A DNA stretch of 64,000 nt. It comes from Russula earlei (Eukaryota > Basidiomycota > Agaricomycetes > Russulales > Russulaceae). This document shows, in pieces, positions 55,597 through 64,000 of this stretch. Under the pieces are notes generated by a model, which was given only the letters and a program-made list of their open reading frames with translations, was not told the origin of the DNA and ran no database searches. Position numbers and translations under genes: made by a program. The stretch is taken from contig JAGFNK010000121.1 in assembly GCA_025769875.1 (NCBI GenBank), forward strand, positions 1 to 64,000, given 5' to 3'. Numbering within the stretch: the first letter of the stretch is position 1; each line of letters begins with the position of its first letter.

Positions 55597-57764
55597 TCAG
55601 AGACGCACCTTCTGCAAATAATCTTTGTTTCTTGCGATTTCCCGTTCTAGCCTCCGCAGAACTTGTTCCTGCTCTTGTGCCACCCGTAGCGCTCGGTCGA
55701 TCTCTGCTTTCGACACGGCTGCTGGCTCGTCATCCGCGAACGTCACCGATCCACTGGCGTCAATGCTAGCAGCGATCTCGCCCGTCTCGATCTACCCAGA
55801 ACTGTGTCAGTACACTCAGCGCAGGCACCGACAAATGTCCGCCCATGCTCACCATGCCGAGAACCACCTTCCGGACTTCCAAAACGTCATTGATTCCAAC
55901 AGCACGCCCAATTTCCGCAAGGCTCAGTGTCAGGTATGTCTCGGTCAGCTTTCTGATAGCCCATCGGGACGCCCTCTCCACCACTAGCCCCAGCAGGCCG
56001 TAGTTGTCATCCTATGTAAGGAACAAACGTGATCAGTGTGCAGATTCCTTCATATGATACCCCTCGTACCGCAACGAATGCGTTTTTATCTTTGTTCGCG
56101 ATCGCGTGGACTTGCTCAAGGTTTGGGTAAACCTTGGCAAGGGCATTATACGGGGTTCCCTTCAAGTTGGAGACCGTCGGGTGGGTATACTTTGGAAGTG
56201 GCAAGGCCTTGGTACAACATTATCAGCCTGCTTTTCGCGCATACAAGCCCAAGCTTTACCTTTCCATGTAAAATCAGTTGTACGAGCAACAACTTCTTGG
56301 CTGCCTCTACCTGGAACACACTCGGGTCCGAGGAACCAAGGTTCGCATACCTACCCCCTGAGCCCGACGGCACCAAGCCCATGCCCATTCCCATTCCCAT
56401 GCCCATGCCCATGCCCATACCCATGCCCATGCCCATGCCCATACCCATACCGAAACCCATACCCATTGGACCCTGCGAAGGCCCGCGTCCCCCACCCTGT
56501 CCACCCGTAGGCCCGGCAACGGGAGCGCTCGCACATAGTTCGAAAAACTCCGCAGCCTCCGCGTATCGGCGTAATGCTGTAAGTATGATGCCGCCAGTGT
56601 AATGGTAGATCAAATGGTCCTGATAGCGAAGGTCCGGGTACAGGGTGGTCGAAATTTGCGAGATGGGCACCGCCAGCACGGGAAGCGCAGGGTTGAAAGA
56701 GCGAGAGGCAGCGCAGGTCTGGAGCACGCGCCCATGAGGGAAAATCAATCGAGGGACCAATAGAATCCTAGGGACACTCACTGTGACGAAAACGGGGTGA
56801 ATTGTTGTCAGACAGGAAAGATCGGGCGAGAATCGTGTGAGGAGGTCATAAAGCGGTTGGATGGCTGTCCCGACCTGTCAAATGTCACCAAGGAGCAATA
56901 TGATCATGTAAACGATGCGGTCAGAACGGAATTAAAGGAAGAACACACCGCGCCCAGAGCCTCGGCGCGCTGCGCGATTCCCTTTGCAAGCAGGGTCACT
57001 GGGCGTAAGGAGAGGGCACATCAGAACAAGTTCATGTGCAAGGCTTGCGGGAGAACGTGATGAAACGTTGCGACTTACCACGCTCGGGCGCGTGTCGCGC
57101 TTCTTCCGGATGGAAATGCCGGCAGAAATTCTGGACGTATGCCAACGGGACCGCCGGTGCGGTCGTTGTTGTGGACGTGAGACGTGCAGACCTACCGAAT
57201 TGAAAGGGCAGGCACGGAAGCACAAATAAAGGCCCGTCAGCGGGCAAATGGTCGAGCGCGATGTCAAACGCGAAGAAAGAAAGACAAACTGAAAAGGACG
57301 ACGCACAGTATGAAGAGGACGCCGACGGTGTGCTGCGCCGCGTCGAGCGCTTCGAGCGGGTCCGCGCCTCCAGGCGTCACGCTCGCGAGGACGGCCTCGC
57401 GCGCCTCGGGTGAACCGAGGAAAGTGAGTAGCGTGCTCGCGAGCGCCGGTCCGCTGTTCGACGTTACGATCTGCTGCAATAGAGTCTCGAGCACCTCCGC
57501 GGGCGACGGTTGAGGCTGAGGCTGGGGCTGGGGCTGAGGTTGAGGCTGAGGCTGTTCCTGCTGTTGTTCCTGCTGCCCTGTCGTCGTTGCCGTTTCCGTT
57601 GCGCTTGGCGTGGGCGCGGTCGTGGACGTTGATGTCGACTGCCCCGCCACGGCCGCAGAGACCTGATCGGCGGCTTGCGACCCTGACGCCGTCGCAGCGG
57701 TGCCGGACGGTATGGTTGGCGTCGCTGTCGGCGGGGGTGTCGGTAAGCTGTGGTCCGTCGTCAT
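55597..57764 (-). CDS. csn3: COP9 signalosome subunit 3
   Basis: Exons (minus) 57764-57307, 57191-57079, 56998-56949, 56874-56782, 56718-56260, 56207-56070, 56011-55853, 55791-55597; 554 aa with consistent phases. N-terminus Thr/Ser/Pro-rich with a Gln/Pro run (QPQPQP, about 57500-57550), then helical repeats: LETLLQQIV, FCRHFHPEEARHAPER, AIQPLYDLLTRFSPD, and LRYQDHLIYHYTGGIILTAL, a hallmark of CSN3. The C-terminal PCI part holds LVVERASRWAIRKLTETYLT, LSLAEIGRAVG and SGSVTFADD, then a terminal helix. The COP9 signalosome removes Nedd8 from cullins; CSN3 is a PCI scaffold subunit. Oddity: a Met-Gly dipeptide run between QGPMGMG and GLVPSG, probably a surface loop. Confidence 0.9.
56378..56466 (-). 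repeat. Hexanucleotide tract coding (Met-Gly)n in csn3
   Basis: Plus strand (cccatg/cccata/cccatt)n; on the coding strand (ATGGGN)n gives about 14-15 Met-Gly dipeptides, one with Phe instead of Met. Third-position changes (C, T and A) show some ageing of the tract. Confidence 0.9.
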
Positions 57765-59134
57765 TCGAGAGACTTTTTCTTTTGTTTGCTGTTTGGAGAG
57801 GAAGAGGAAATATCTTTGAAAACAGTTTGTTGTTGCGCTGCAGGACAATGAGAAAGTGGGTGCGTCAACACGACAGTGGGGAAAGGATGGGTGGAGTCGC
57901 GGGCGCGATGATCGCAAGCCTAGGCCCCTGTTCCCTCTTCATGGCCAGTGTCAACCCCGCATGCATCTCTTTTTCTCGAAAAAGAGTACACACATTTCTC
58001 CCCGTCATATGGATATGAGCAAACACTCACTTTTGTCTGACGAGGTGAGTGACCCGCCTTGTCTAGATCTAATCGATCCTCAGATATCACGGAACCACGG
58101 GGATGTACAGCAATCTTGTTGGGTCACGCCTACTCGTGTACCCGCAGCTTCGATCGTTACAAGGGGGGCCTGATACAAGCAAATGAACGCAGGGGTTGTT
58201 GGGGAATGATGAGCTGGTTGAATCGATCGTGACTATCTCCTTGGGCAGCCACAAACACGAGGAACAACCAAATACGCCTCGCCAATCGCCTCCCCGCCGG
58301 GCCTTCTCTTATTCTGTCTAGTGTACATACATTATCAATTACGCTAGGGTTGAGTGCCCTGAGCAGCGACAACATGATCTCAATAAACCACTCATTGATC
58401 TGTCACCCCTGCATGCGAGACAGACCAACGGTTGACGCGTTGACGGTCGGTCCCACCGGGTAACCAAACCGCCTCCTTTCGCTCCTGAAGCGATTTTCTC
58501 ACACTCAAGGTCACACTCACGGCTGTTATCACATAGTCTAGTGGTGCATGTGGGGATGGCTACAACGACAGTAGAAAGGCACTTGGGGGTGTAGTCATGG
58601 CTGTTGGAGCTATAGGGTTATAACTCAGTCTTGTGTGAAGAGACTTGTGGCAGATCTTAGGGGAATGATGTGTTGCAGCAGTCCCCAAAGGTGCATGATG
58701 CTGGTGGAGCAAAATCCACCACATTGTTTCTCACAATACATACATTGACTCATATGTGATGTAGACATCTCCTGGATCCTAGGGATGCATATCACACAAG
58801 ATTGCAGTGCTGGCTGGATCACCCTCTCTCAAGAGAAATACTTTGATTGTGTGTGGCCAAGACACACAAAGTAGGGCTGCACACTGTACTGTATATGGCT
58901 TATGGCCATATATTGATGGGTTGCTCATGGTATGGAATTTACCATAACCATACTGTAAAGCAAAAAAAAAAAAGTTGACAGTACAGTATGGGGGGAAATA
59001 CAGCTGGAAATGGGTCGATATGGGTGTATGGTACATGATTTTTAAAGTCTCCTGTCCATTTCCATGTGCCCAAGCCTTAGGCGTTGCTTCACTATCATCA
59101 ATGTACAAATGGTCCCTGGTTGAAGGCTTGCACA
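57765..59134. other. Intergenic and repeat-like stretch
   Basis: 57765-58500 shows nothing beyond the presumed csn3 promoter. From about 58500 composition changes (AT-rich, poly-A at 58962-58973). 'tagggctgcacactgtactg' (about 58873-58892) resembles a hAT terminus read backwards, and 'catgtgcccaagccttag' follows at about 59062. A degraded hAT-type element is possible but unproven. Confidence 0.35.
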
Positions 59135-59516
59135 TGTTGCACAGCATAGAGTGCAGCTAACAGGCTAAGCAACCCACCTTAGAGGTTGTGCTAAGTGCTC
59201 GAGTGATATTGGGGTGTAGAGCAATGTGTATACTCATCCACATGTTATTTATACCTCTATGACCCAGGGCTGTTCCTAAGACCAAAAGAGGTGACTACAG
59301 GTGTCCATTATATTGCACACTGAGTGACACATGATGTGGAAACATTCTAGATGCAGCATAAGGCTGCATCTTGTGATAGATAGCATAGTATGCATAACCC
59401 TAGTCCCATATGCATATATACTAAAGTTCTATCTAACATGTAATATCTATGAGCAGATCTAGAACCTTGTATGAAGGTCTTTGCCTTCTTTGATCTGTTT
59501 GGGTTCTGGTTCAACA
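59135..59516 (-). mobile_element. CoD copia 3' LTR (family LTR4)
   Basis: 382 bp. On the minus strand it begins TGTTGAACCAG directly behind a polypurine tract (agcaagggggag, 59528-59517) and ends GCAACA. The 5' LTR is beyond the window. Confidence 0.88.
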
Positions 59517-59559
59517 CTCCCCCTTGCTAAGTGTATTGATAGATGCTGTGAGCATTTTC

Positions 59560-60710
59560 CCACATTTAGGGGTAGAGCGTTTGTCCTAGTTGCTCCCTGA
59601 GTTTGAGGAACTTGACATGACCAAGGTTCTTGGTGAACATGTCAGCTGGGTTGTTAGAATAAAGAATAGCTCCACCTGTTTATTTTGTATGACTTCACAA
59701 ATGAAGTGATAGTGCAAATCAATGTGTTTGATGTGCTTCTCTTGTACAGGGTTGGAGGCTAAGAATATTGAGCCTTGGTTGTCACTGAACAATGGGATCA
59801 GAGCAAGATTAATGCCAAGTTCTGTTAGTAAGGACTTAATCCAAACTAACTGTCTGCTTGTGTCAGAGAGCGACATGTACTTGGCTTCAGTGGAGGAGAG
59901 CACGACTGTTTTCTGCACTCATGAGTTCCATGAAAATATTGCTCCAGCCAGGTTCACCATATAGCCTGTAGTGGACTTCCGATCAGTCAGATCAGAAGCC
60001 TGGTCAGAGTCAGCATATGCCATCAAGCTGCCATTAGATGGTCCATCATAGACCAAGGCATAATTAGTGGTTCCCAAGAGGTATTGGCAAATATAGAATG
60101 CATGATTTAAATGATCCTCTGAGGGATTGGCAGCGTGTTGTGACAACTTAGTGATAGCAAAGGCTATGTCTGGATGCATTCTGAGCATTATGTATAGGAG
60201 TGATCCTATGACTTGCTGGAATTTTGACCACAAGGCTGGGTCAGCAGCAGAAGTGTTGGGAGAGGGGTGATAGCCCTCTGGTAGTGGAGTAGGAGCAGGG
60301 TTTGCGTTAAGCAAGTCAAAACACTGCAGCACTTTCTTTAGATATTCAGTCTGGTCCAGATGTATCTGGCTGGACTTGCATTGAATGTGCATGTGTAGAA
60401 ATTCTTGGGCATCACCCAGATCTTGACATTCCCAGAGCTTCATGAAGTGCTCCTTTGTTTTGTTTAATTGTTTTTTGTCTGCTCTGAAGAAGAGCACACC
60501 ATTGACATAGACGATGGCTATGATACTCTTGTCTTTACTAACAAAGAGTCCAGAGTCAGACATTAGGCGAATGAGGCCAAGCAAGGCCATAGACTTGTCA
60601 AGGGCTTTCCACCATGCAAGTGCTGCTTGCTTGAGTCCATATATTGCACATTTAAGGTGCATGACTTTTCACTCTTGGCCTTTTATTTTGAAGCCTTCAG
60701 GCTGCTCCAT
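59560..60710 (-). pseudogene. CoD RT C-terminal half and RNase H
   Basis: From high to low: MEQPEGFKIKGQE*KVMHLK (TGA for Arg), CAIYGLKQAALAWWKALDK, IAIVYVNGVLFF (the copia catalytic YVDD box is changed to YVNG), VIGSLLYIMLRMHPDIAFAI, then RNase H: SLMAYADSDQASDLTDRKST and TTGYMVNLAGAIFSWNS followed by stop, then VVLSSTEAKYMSLSDTSRQL and FSDNQGSIFLASNPV, ending SSNSGSN. The AIVYVNGVL change alone should abolish polymerase activity. Confidence 0.9.
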
Positions 60711-61245
60711 TGTTAGGATTCTTGTGTCTCCTCGTTCTTGTCTGCTTACCTATGCTCTGGTGACTCATTTGTGTTTACTCATCTGGATTGGTGATCGCTT
60801 ATTGATCTGCTTACTGATTGGTTGGTAATGGCTTACTCACTACTTACTGATTGATGACAGATACTAGGAAGGAATGACTCACGTGTGAGTCATTTCTTAC
60901 ATTCTCGAATTGCGCCCAATGTATTTGGATACTACTGGTTCTTAGCTATGTGCACGTCAAGTTTCGTACAAATCAGATCAGTAGTTGTGGAGATATCATA
61001 TAAATAGTCTGTGATACTGTGAAGTCGAGCCTTATGCTTGACTTACTCTTTCCAAAACAAGAACCATTCATCTTGTTAAAACTCTCTACACAGTCTATAG
61101 GAGAACTCCAAGTGGAAGAGGCCCCTCTCTTCTCTTACATCTATTCTTCCTGAGATAATATCAAAGGGATTGAAGTTTAGTGGTTGAACTAAATCAAGCA
61201 ACTCTTCCACTAAGAGTCAGCTATAAGATCAATCTGATCTTAACA
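60711..61245 (+). mobile_element. Solo LTR5 in CoD RT
   Basis: 535 bp, TGTTAGGATTC...GATCTTAACA, flanked by TCCAT (60706-60710 and 61246-61250). TATA (catataaatag, about 60998). Excision rejoins the RT at LYMD/MEQPEGF. Confidence 0.92.
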
Positions 61246-61700
61246 TCCATATAGAGCTCTTTATTGAGCTCACCATAAAGAAAGGCAGTCTTGACATCTA
61301 GTCTGCTAATGTGCCAGTTTTTGAGTGCTGCAAGTGCAATCATCAGGCAGACTGTCTCAAACCATACCACAGGTGAGAATATTTCATCATAGTCAATGCC
61401 TTCTACTTGGGAGAAGCCTCTGGCGACCAGTCTGGCTTTTTTACAACCATCAGACTTAAGGTCAAATACCCATCTGTTTTTAATTATTTTGCAATCCTTG
61501 GGAGGATCAACTAGTTCAAAGACTTTGCATCTGTGGAGGGATTCCAACTCCTCATGACAAGCATCTTTCCATTCCTTTTGGAGTTCACTTAGCATTCGCA
61601 GAATGTCCATAAAGGTCCATTTGTGAATCTTTGCAGTATTGGGTGCTTCCAAACTTAGTGGAACTGCTTGGGCGAGCAGATAGTTCAGAAATTTGACTCC
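61246..61700 (-). pseudogene. CoD RT N-terminal half
   Basis: [99 protein letters not shown]: the standard copia RT entry, with the first catalytic Asp in [11 protein letters not shown]. Confidence 0.92.
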
Positions 61701-62221
61701 CCTTCCCTTGCTAGATGTAGAATGTCTTCTACCTCATCCTCAGAGGCTTGCGGTGGTTGATCGTCAAGGATGACAGGAGGGTAAGGGCCTGGTGTGGCCA
61801 ATCCTGATGTACTATGCTCACCAGAGCTACCGGGTTGGTTTTCTGTCATTGTTCTCCATGTGCATGTGCGCCAAATGTCTTTTTCCACTTCTGTGGGGTG
61901 TCTGCATTCACCATAGACATTGCCAGGATGGGTAGGTACTTTCCTCAACTGCTGAGACCTTCAAAGAGGTACAGGCTCTTCAATAGGAGGAGGGGATGGT
62001 GTAGGAGGAACAGGCATTTGCTCACAATCCTCTTCCTTTTGCACCTGTATAGGCTGCTCATTGCCCTCACTTTTGAGCATTGGGAATGGGTTGTCAACAC
62101 CAGGAATGGTGTCTTCAACAGGTTGTTGCAGTAGTTCCTCATGCAGTTCATTGATCCGCATGGTACCTTTAGTGTGTGCTTTGTCGCATTTGGGGTACAG
62201 TGTCTCATCGTAGAGGGCAGT
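61701..62221 (-). pseudogene. CoD integrase-RT linker
   Basis: Hydrophilic Pro/Glu/Ser-rich linker (VDNPFPML, PVPPTPSPPPIEEPVP, SSGEHSTSG) between integrase and RT, preceded by ALYDETLYPKCDKAHTKGT. LTR2 separates it from the integrase end; a TGA and at least one frameshift occur. Confidence 0.75.
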
Positions 62222-63049
62222 TGTCAAGACATGTACTGCTGATCACTAGGGACTCAGGAGCAGGTGGGCAAGGGTCGGAACAGATGATACGCAGCGTAGA
62301 TGGTGTTGAACAGGAGGACAAGCCAAATGACAAGGAGGTACCAAAGGGGTACTGGCAGATGTTGCTGGAGACAAAGGTGAAGGTTAGAGGCCAGTGTAGC
62401 AAGGGGCTTTAGACAAGGTGGTTGTTGAAGAGTACCTTGAAGACGAGGAAGGACTTTAAACTGAGCGGTTGCAGGGGAGTACCCAGGAGGATGAGAGTAT
62501 CACAAATGGACAGTCTGACGACTGCCATGCTACATTGGGGCTTATATACTGTGTACAGGGTCGATTACAAAGAGCAGGAACTATTCTAGACTCCTTGGTA
62601 CCATCCAATAGGACTACAGAGGCATAAACTTGCTTGTGTCAGGTTTCAGGCTTACTGAGCATATTACTGATCATTGTAGAGCGATGACATCCTTATGAAG
62701 TCACTGTGGAGCACTTAGTGAGCCAGTGAGGTCATTGTGGAGTTGCTCAGTCAGCCATGATGTCATTGGAGCCTAGATGATGTCATATGAGTTATGCAAC
62801 TGTTTGTAAGAGTTTATGCTGCCGTTTTGGGTTCTTGGTGGCTGAGTGGCCATGTGGCTGCCACGCAATGATTACCCGATTAGGAAATGGGTGCCTGGTT
62901 GTGTTATAGTGCCTTTGCAATAGCAATATCTTGCACCACAGGAGGGGTAGCCCAAGAAACAGAAGTGTGTTGGCAATGCAAAGTGAGAGAGGTCTCTCTT
63001 GAGTGAAATAGGACAATATATGGCCAGGATCTGGTCTTGGTTCATAACA
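62222..63049 (-). mobile_element. Solo LTR2 (minus orientation) in CoD
   Basis: 828 bp, minus strand TGTTATGAACC...CTTGACA, flanked by GCAGT (62217-62221 and 63050-63054). Confidence 0.92.
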
Positions 63050-63242
63050 GCAGTAGCATTAGTGTAAAGCATATTATTGGGAAGCCTCATAAAGATTGAG
63101 GCTTTGATCCCCTCAGTGTGACCAAGGTAGATCATTAGTTCACTTTTAGGTGAAAGTTTGTTGACTCAATGCTTTTCCAGTATGTGCACATATACACCGC
63201 AACCAAATACTCTGAGGTGTGAAATATCAGGGACCTTGTTCT
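63050..63242 (-). pseudogene. CoD integrase C-terminal region
   Basis: KNKVPDISHLRVFGCGVYVH, then a stop, VNKLSPKSELMIYLGHTEGI and FMRLPNNMLYTNATA: the conserved region behind the copia integrase core. Confidence 0.9.
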
Positions 63243-63245
63243 TTA

Positions 63246-63796
63246 GGCCACTTTTACCAACCGAGAATTCTTGAATCTTGAACTTGAACTTGGATTTCGG
63301 GATTTTCCAGGAGTGACAGGAGTGATAGGAGTGATGTAAGTGATATGATGTATATAATAAATTAATATGCATTTTTTTTTGTTGTCATTTGCATATTCAC
63401 ATATATGGGGTTACACATGATGTGTCAGCATCAAACTCGGAGTCAAGCAGTCCAACTAGCTCAACATCTGGGTGCTTGCAGCCCCATTTTCACCAGAGCT
63501 GCACATACAAAATTTGCACAAAGATGTGCACCCACACATTGGTGACACATATTCTGCCTTAATGACATGCTTGCAATACCCCACTTGGAAGGAGTGGAAG
63601 GAAGGTTAGAAAAAATATTTTACATATCACATGTAAACCCAGCAAATCACACCAAAAAATAACTCATATTTGAAATGGACTCATATTAGTTTATTATGTC
63701 ACTTACATCACACCTGTCATTCCCGTCACTCCCAGAAAATCCTGAAATCCAAGTTCAAGTTCAAGATTCAAGAATTCTCGGTTGGTAAAAGGGGCC
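63246..63796. mobile_element. PIF/Harbinger-type MITE in CoD integrase
   Basis: 551 bp with terminal inverted repeats of about 100-110 bp (ggccacttttaccaaccgag... at the left, ...ctcggttggtaaaaggggcc at the right), flanked by TTA (63243-63245 and 63797-63799). TWA duplications are the mark of the Harbinger group. No transposase inside. Removing it and one TTA rejoins the integrase frame (EVL/KNKVPDIS). Confidence 0.88.
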
Positions 63797-63799
63797 TTA

Positions 63800-64000
63800 G
63801 GACTTCGTAGGGTGTACACCATTGAAGGTGTTGGGCAGGTGTCCTATTGTAACAGTGTGTCCCATGATTCACTGCAAATTCCTGCCAGGAGGTAGACAAG
63901 CTTCAAGGTGCATTGCCTGAGCTTTGTCCATTACAGTGCGCATAAAGCACTCTGCACATCCATTCTGTTGTGGAGTGTAAGGGGTGCTTTGGAGGATTTT
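63800..64000 (-). pseudogene. CoD integrase core (partial)
   Basis: KILQSTPYTPQQNGCAECFM then RTVMDKAQAM contains the catalytic Glu region of copia integrase (usually QNGRAERxNRT; here Cys replaces Arg, consistent with CGT to TGT). Continues beyond the window edge. Confidence 0.88.

Noticed and set aside
57765..59134. tRNA or other RNA genes in the gene-poor stretches
   Set aside because: No A/B-box pair or cloverleaf was recognised by reading; a covariance-model search would be needed to exclude them.

Overview
The window is nuclear DNA of a filamentous fungus, most likely an agaricomycete basidiomycete. Host genes are split by many short introns (about 50-100 nt, GT..AG). They include a COP9 signalosome subunit 3 and a WrbA-type quinone reductase. 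The rest is dominated by chromodomain Ty3/gypsy elements, copia elements and a Helitron. Two gene-bearing islands (about 4.6-7.2 kb and 46.1-57.8 kb) are embedded in nested transposable elements.

Layout. 0-4.4 kb: end of a copia element, a 410-bp hairpin, and a 3.4-kb block bounded by an inverted repeat and filled with low-complexity and repeat sequence. 4.6-7.2 kb: a six-exon gene predicted to encode a SAM domain, a P-loop NTPase and a PD-(D/E)XK-like nuclease, the architecture of Crinkler-RHS-type (CR) effectors; a ~70-bp degenerate tandem repeat follows it. 8.05-15.05 kb: truncated minus-strand gypsy element GyC. 15.05-44.9 kb: minus-strand gypsy element GyF, torn apart by nested insertions. 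A solo LTR inside GyF (target duplication CTGCA at 15369 and 32470) was split by a Helitron (15821-32087). The Helitron received the complete gypsy element GyA (17203-28580, duplication CCCAG), and GyA holds five solo LTRs, one of them inside another. Separately, a ~527-bp element with an 8-bp duplication (CATGCATG) sits in GyF and hosts the complete gypsy element GyB (34012-42647). 44.9-46.15 kb: fragments of a copia element (CoG) and a hAT-like element that has cut off the 5' part of an MFS transporter gene.

46.15-57.8 kb: MFS pseudogene, intact MFS paralogue, a 98-aa Cys/His protein, quinone reductase and CSN3. 59.1-64 kb: minus-strand copia element CoD carrying two solo LTRs and a Harbinger-type MITE.

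Features shared by the retroelements: (i) in GyA, GyB, GyC and GyF the primer-binding site next to the 5' LTR is complementary to the LTR's own predicted 5' transcript end, which suggests self-priming; (ii) GyA and GyB have a long C-terminal extension after the chromodomain that ends in a second CCHC zinc knuckle; (iii) GyC and GyF carry a homologous, unrecognised coding region of about 2.5 kb between the 5' LTR and gag; (iv) most stop codons breaking the ORFs are TGA where Arg (CGA) is expected, and LTR pairs differ mostly at CpG sites, pointing to methylation-driven CpG decay. Exon borders come from splice signals and reading frame. Total coding lengths of all five multi-exon host genes are divisible by three. 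No database search was possible.
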